Source: an uncultured Arenimonas sp.
GTDB taxonomy: Bacteria; Pseudomonadota; Gammaproteobacteria; Xanthomonadales; Xanthomonadaceae
DNA length: 8,507 nucleotides
Direction of reading: 5' to 3'
Assembly (NCBI GenBank): GCA_946480565.1
Contig: CAMLKR010000096.1
Location: 1-8,507, forward strand
The notes under the pieces are model-generated. The model made no database searches and was not told the origin of the DNA. It worked only from the letters and a program-made list of their open reading frames with translations. Each line of letters opens with the position of its first letter. The first letter of the stretch is position 1. Positions 6,612-8,507 of the stretch are shown here, in pieces. The position numbers and the translations under genes are program-made.

Positions 6612-8261
6612 ATGGACCTGCGCGAACGTTTCCAGACCCACGTCGTCGAGAACCAGCCGCCGCCGCTGGCGCCCTACGACGCCTTCGCCGGCGACCTGCC
6701 GCTGCGCGAGGCGCTGGCGCGGGAGGGCGGCGACTGGGCCCGCGCCGAGGTCGCCGCCTACGGCCGCCTGGCCGGCGGCGAGCTGATGATGCTGGGCCGG
6801 CTGGCGAACGAGAACCGTCCGAAGCTGGTCGCCTACGACCGCTTCGGCCACCGCATCGACGACGTCGAGTTCCACCCGGCCTACCACCAGCTGATGGACA
6901 CGGCGGTCCGCCATGGCGTGCCGGGGTTCGCCTGGCGCCACGCCGACCGGCCCGGCGCGCACGTGGCGCGCGCGGCCCTGATGTTCCTGCACAACCAGGC
7001 CGACCAGGGCAGCAGCTGCCCGCTGACGATGACCTATGCCTGCGTGCCGGCGCTGCGGCACGAGCCCTCGCTGGCGTCCCATTGGCTGCCGCGCATCACC
7101 GCGCCGCACTATGATCCGCGCCACGTGCCGGCCTGGGAAAAGACCGGCAACACCATCGGCATGGGCATGACCGAGAAGCAGGGTGGCTCCGACGTGCGCG
7201 CCAACAGCACGCACGCCCATCCGGTCGCTGGCGCGGAGGGTCTGTACGAGCTGGTCGGGCACAAGTGGTTCTTCTCGGCGCCGATGTGCGACGCCTTCCT
7301 GGTGCTGGCCCAGGCGCGCGGTGGCCTGAGCTGCTTCCTGCTGCCGCGCTTCGCGCCCGGCGGCGGCCACAACGCCATCCGCATCCAGCGGCTGAAGGAC
7401 AAGCTGGGCGACTGGAGCAACGCCAGCGCCGAGGTGGAATTCCAGGGCGCCCTGGCCTGGCGGGTCGGCGAGGAGGGGCGCGGCGTGGCCACCATCCTGC
7501 AGATGGTGGCGCTGACGCGCCAGGACTGCCTGATCGGCTCGGCCAGCCTGATGCGCCAGGCCCTGGTGCAGGCGCTGCACCACGCGCGCCATCGCCGCGC
7601 GTTCGGCAAGGCGCTGGTGCAGCAGCCGCTGATGCGAAACGTCCTGGCCGACCTGGCGCTGGAGTCCGAGGCCGCGACGGCGCTGGCGCTGCGGGTCGCG
7701 CGCGCGGTGGACGCCAGCCCCCGCGATCCGCGCGAGGCGGCGTTCGCGCGGCTGACCACGGCGCTGGGAAAGTACTGGGTCTGCAAGCGCGCGCCGGCCT
7801 TCGTCAACGAGGCGCAGGAATGCCTGGGCGGCGCCGGCTATGTCGAGGAGTCCGGCCTGCCGCGGCTGTACCGGCAGGCGCCGCTGAACTCGATCTGGGA
7901 GGGCAGCGGCAACATCCAGTGCCTGGACCTGCTGCGGGCCCTGGGACGCGAGCCCGACACCGCCGCGGCCTTCTTCGATGAACTCGACGCTGCACGCGGC
8001 GGCCATGCGCTGCTCGATGCCGAGGTCGCGCGCCTGCGGCTTGAACTGCGCGCCGATCCGGCCAGCCTGGAAGCCGGCGCCCGCCGGCTGGCCGAGCGCA
8101 TGGCCTTGGCTCTGCAGGCGGCGATCCTGGTGCGGGCGGGCCTGGCGCCGGTGGCCGATGCGTTCTGCGCGCACCGGCTCGGCCCGGACCGCGGGCTGGC
8201 CTACGGCAGCCTGGCCGCGGACGCGCCGGTGGACCTGCTGCTGGATCGTGCCCGGCCCTGA
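6612..8261 (+). CDS. aidB: AidB-family acyl-CoA dehydrogenase (isovaleryl-CoA dehydrogenase-like)
   Basis: The protein aligns along its whole length with E. coli AidB (about 541 residues) as I remember it. AidB is a flavoprotein of the acyl-CoA dehydrogenase superfamily, induced in the Ada adaptive response, which binds DNA and has only weak isovaleryl-CoA dehydrogenase activity. Shared signs include THVVENQPPPL near the N-terminus, MLGRLANEN, the FAD-contacting GMGMTEKQGGSD at 183-194, VGHKWFFSAP, QRLKDKLGDWSNAS, FGKALVQQPLMR, and NSIWEGSGNI with the expected catalytic glutamate at E430. The C-terminal extra helical domain, linked to tetramer and DNA contacts in AidB, is present. From the ATG at 6612 it has 549 residues. 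An in-frame ATG at 6594 would add MGSTAD, but the E. coli protein begins close to the QTH motif, so 6612 is preferred. Whether this copy protects DNA or mainly oxidises an acyl-CoA cannot be decided from sequence. Confidence 0.95.
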   Translation: MDLRERFQTHVVENQPPPLAPYDAFAGDLPLREALAREGGDWARAEVAAYGRLAGGELMMLGRLANENRPKLVAYDRFGHRIDDVEFHPAYHQLMDTAVRHGVPGFAWRHADRPGAHVARAALMFLHNQADQGSSCPLTMTYACVPALRHEPSLASHWLPRITAPHYDPRHVPAWEKTGNTIGMGMTEKQGGSDVRANSTHAHPVAGAEGLYELVGHKWFFSAPMCDAFLVLAQARGGLSCFLLPRFAPGGGHNAIRIQRLKDKLGDWSNASAEVEFQGALAWRVGEEGRGVATILQMVALTRQDCLIGSASLMRQALVQALHHARHRRAFGKALVQQPLMRNVLADLALESEAATALALRVARAVDASPRDPREAAFARLTTALGKYWVCKRAPAFVNEAQECLGGAGYVEESGLPRLYRQAPLNSIWEGSGNIQCLDLLRALGREPDTAAAFFDELDAARGGHALLDAEVARLRLELRADPASLEAGARRLAERMALALQAAILVRAGLAPVADAFCAHRLGPDRGLAYGSLAADAPVDLLLDRARP

Positions 8262-8270
8262 TCCCTGCGG

Positions 8271-8304
8271 GCGACGAGGACCGGTTTCCGGGAAACGGCG
8301 TCGC
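8271..8304 (+). terminator. Strong two-part hairpin 9 bases after the aidB stop
   Basis: An outer stem GCGACG (8271-8276) pairs with CGTCGC (8299-8304). An inner stem GTTTC (8284-8288) pairs with GAAAC (8292-8296) around the loop CGG, and CC (8281-8282) can pair with GG (8297-8298), leaving small bulges. Position right after aidB and before the benE promoter-like box suggests a transcript-end or mRNA 3'-stabilising structure. No T-run follows (TGAAATCG), so it is not a textbook intrinsic terminator. Confidence 0.45.
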
Positions 8305-8339
8305 TGAAATCGTGCTTCTGCGCCACCCTGGCCCGCGGC

Positions 8340-8345
8340 TAAGCT
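8340..8345 (+). promoter_or_regulatory. -10-like box TAAGCT directly before the benE start
   Basis: TAAGCT ends 5 bases before the ATG at 8351. Normal -10 spacing would start transcription at or next to the A of the ATG, so the message would be leaderless. No Shine-Dalgarno sequence is present. The -35 is weak; TTCTGC at 8316-8321 with an 18-base spacer is the nearest candidate. Confidence 0.4.
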
Positions 8346-8350
8346 GGGCC

Positions 8351-8507
8351 ATGCGCTTTCTCCGCGACTTATCCCTGCCGGCCCTGGTGGCCGGCTTCGT
8401 CACCGTGCTGGTCGGCTTCAGCAGCTCGGCCGTGGTGGTGTTCCAGGGCGCCCGGGCGGTCGGCGCCACGCCGGACCAGATCGCCTCGTGGATGTGGGCC
8501 CTGGGCC
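8351..8507 (+). CDS. benE: BenE-family benzoate/H+ symporter, N-terminal part (truncated by window edge)
   Basis: The first 52 codons are present and the frame is open to the window end; full-length family members are near 390-400 residues. BenE proteins (E. coli YdcO, Acinetobacter BenE) are inner-membrane secondary carriers that import benzoate or related compounds with protons. The sequence shows the family opening: a short basic tail, a first membrane helix about residues 9-32 starting LPALVAGFVTVLVGFSSSA, then VVFQGARAVGATPDQIASW and WALG, which match the start of BenE proteins as I know them. Whether the rest is intact cannot be seen. No benzoate degradation genes (ben or cat) are in the window, so the substrate is uncertain. 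The ATG at 8351 follows a -10-like box by only 5 bases, and no better upstream start exists. Confidence 0.86.
   Translation, partial: MRFLRDLSLPALVAGFVTVLVGFSSSAVVVFQGARAVGATPDQIASWMWALG

Noticed and set aside
6600..8174. 524-residue open frame on the minus strand opposite aidB
   Set aside because: Same reason: low-complexity Gln/Arg/Ala/Gly-rich translation, no domain, and fully covered by the well-supported AidB frame.
6594..8261. Calling the AidB homologue a generic isovaleryl-CoA dehydrogenase of leucine breakdown
   Set aside because: Classical isovaleryl-CoA dehydrogenases are near 390 residues. This one has the length, N-terminus and C-terminal domain of AidB, and no leucine degradation genes are nearby.

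Overview
The window is very GC-rich, densely coded chromosomal DNA from a bacterium. Protein resemblance (Mfd, AidB, ChrA, a TPR/PAS/GGDEF cyclase, BenE), strong GC bias at third codon positions and -10-like boxes of the form TANNCT suggest a gammaproteobacterium, most likely of the Xanthomonadaceae/Lysobacteraceae type. That placement is inference; there is no rRNA or marker that fixes it. I see no tRNA, rRNA, CRISPR array, insertion sequence, phage gene or integration site. No gene-free stretch exceeds about 90 bases.

Layout. On the minus strand lie the N-terminal 528 codons of mfd (transcription-repair coupling factor, running off the left edge), and 39 bases upstream of it a stand-alone GNAT acetyltransferase. 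Both read leftwards. An 87-base divergent intergenic region (2209-2295) separates them from everything else, which reads rightwards. It holds a -10-like box, a 10-bp perfect palindrome and a 28-bp bipartite dyad.

On the plus strand the order is a small YjbR/MmcQ-family protein, then a full-length two-repeat ChrA-type chromate transporter whose start overlaps the yjbR stop by 8 bases. Next comes a large membrane-anchored diguanylate cyclase (signal peptide, helical periplasmic region, one TM segment, two PAS domains, GGDEF) with its own promoter-like sequence and ribosome binding site. It is followed by a full-length AidB-family acyl-CoA dehydrogenase, a strong hairpin, and the first 52 codons of a BenE-family benzoate/H+ symporter that runs off the right edge.

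How the genes work together. Two small units look co-transcribed: GNAT-mfd, and yjbR-chrA (overlapping, probably translationally coupled). The cyclase, aidB and benE each appear to have their own promoter, so I do not read them as one pathway. Mfd, AidB and ChrA all touch DNA damage or toxic stress, but the arrangement does not prove a common programme. Most of this is ordinary core-genome content. The less ordinary points are the recurring TANNCT boxes placed so close to starts that some transcripts (benE, perhaps aidB and mfd) may be leaderless or nearly so, the symmetric dyad in the divergent region, and the two lone cysteines in the cyclase sensor region. I did not find a convincing new multi-gene system.
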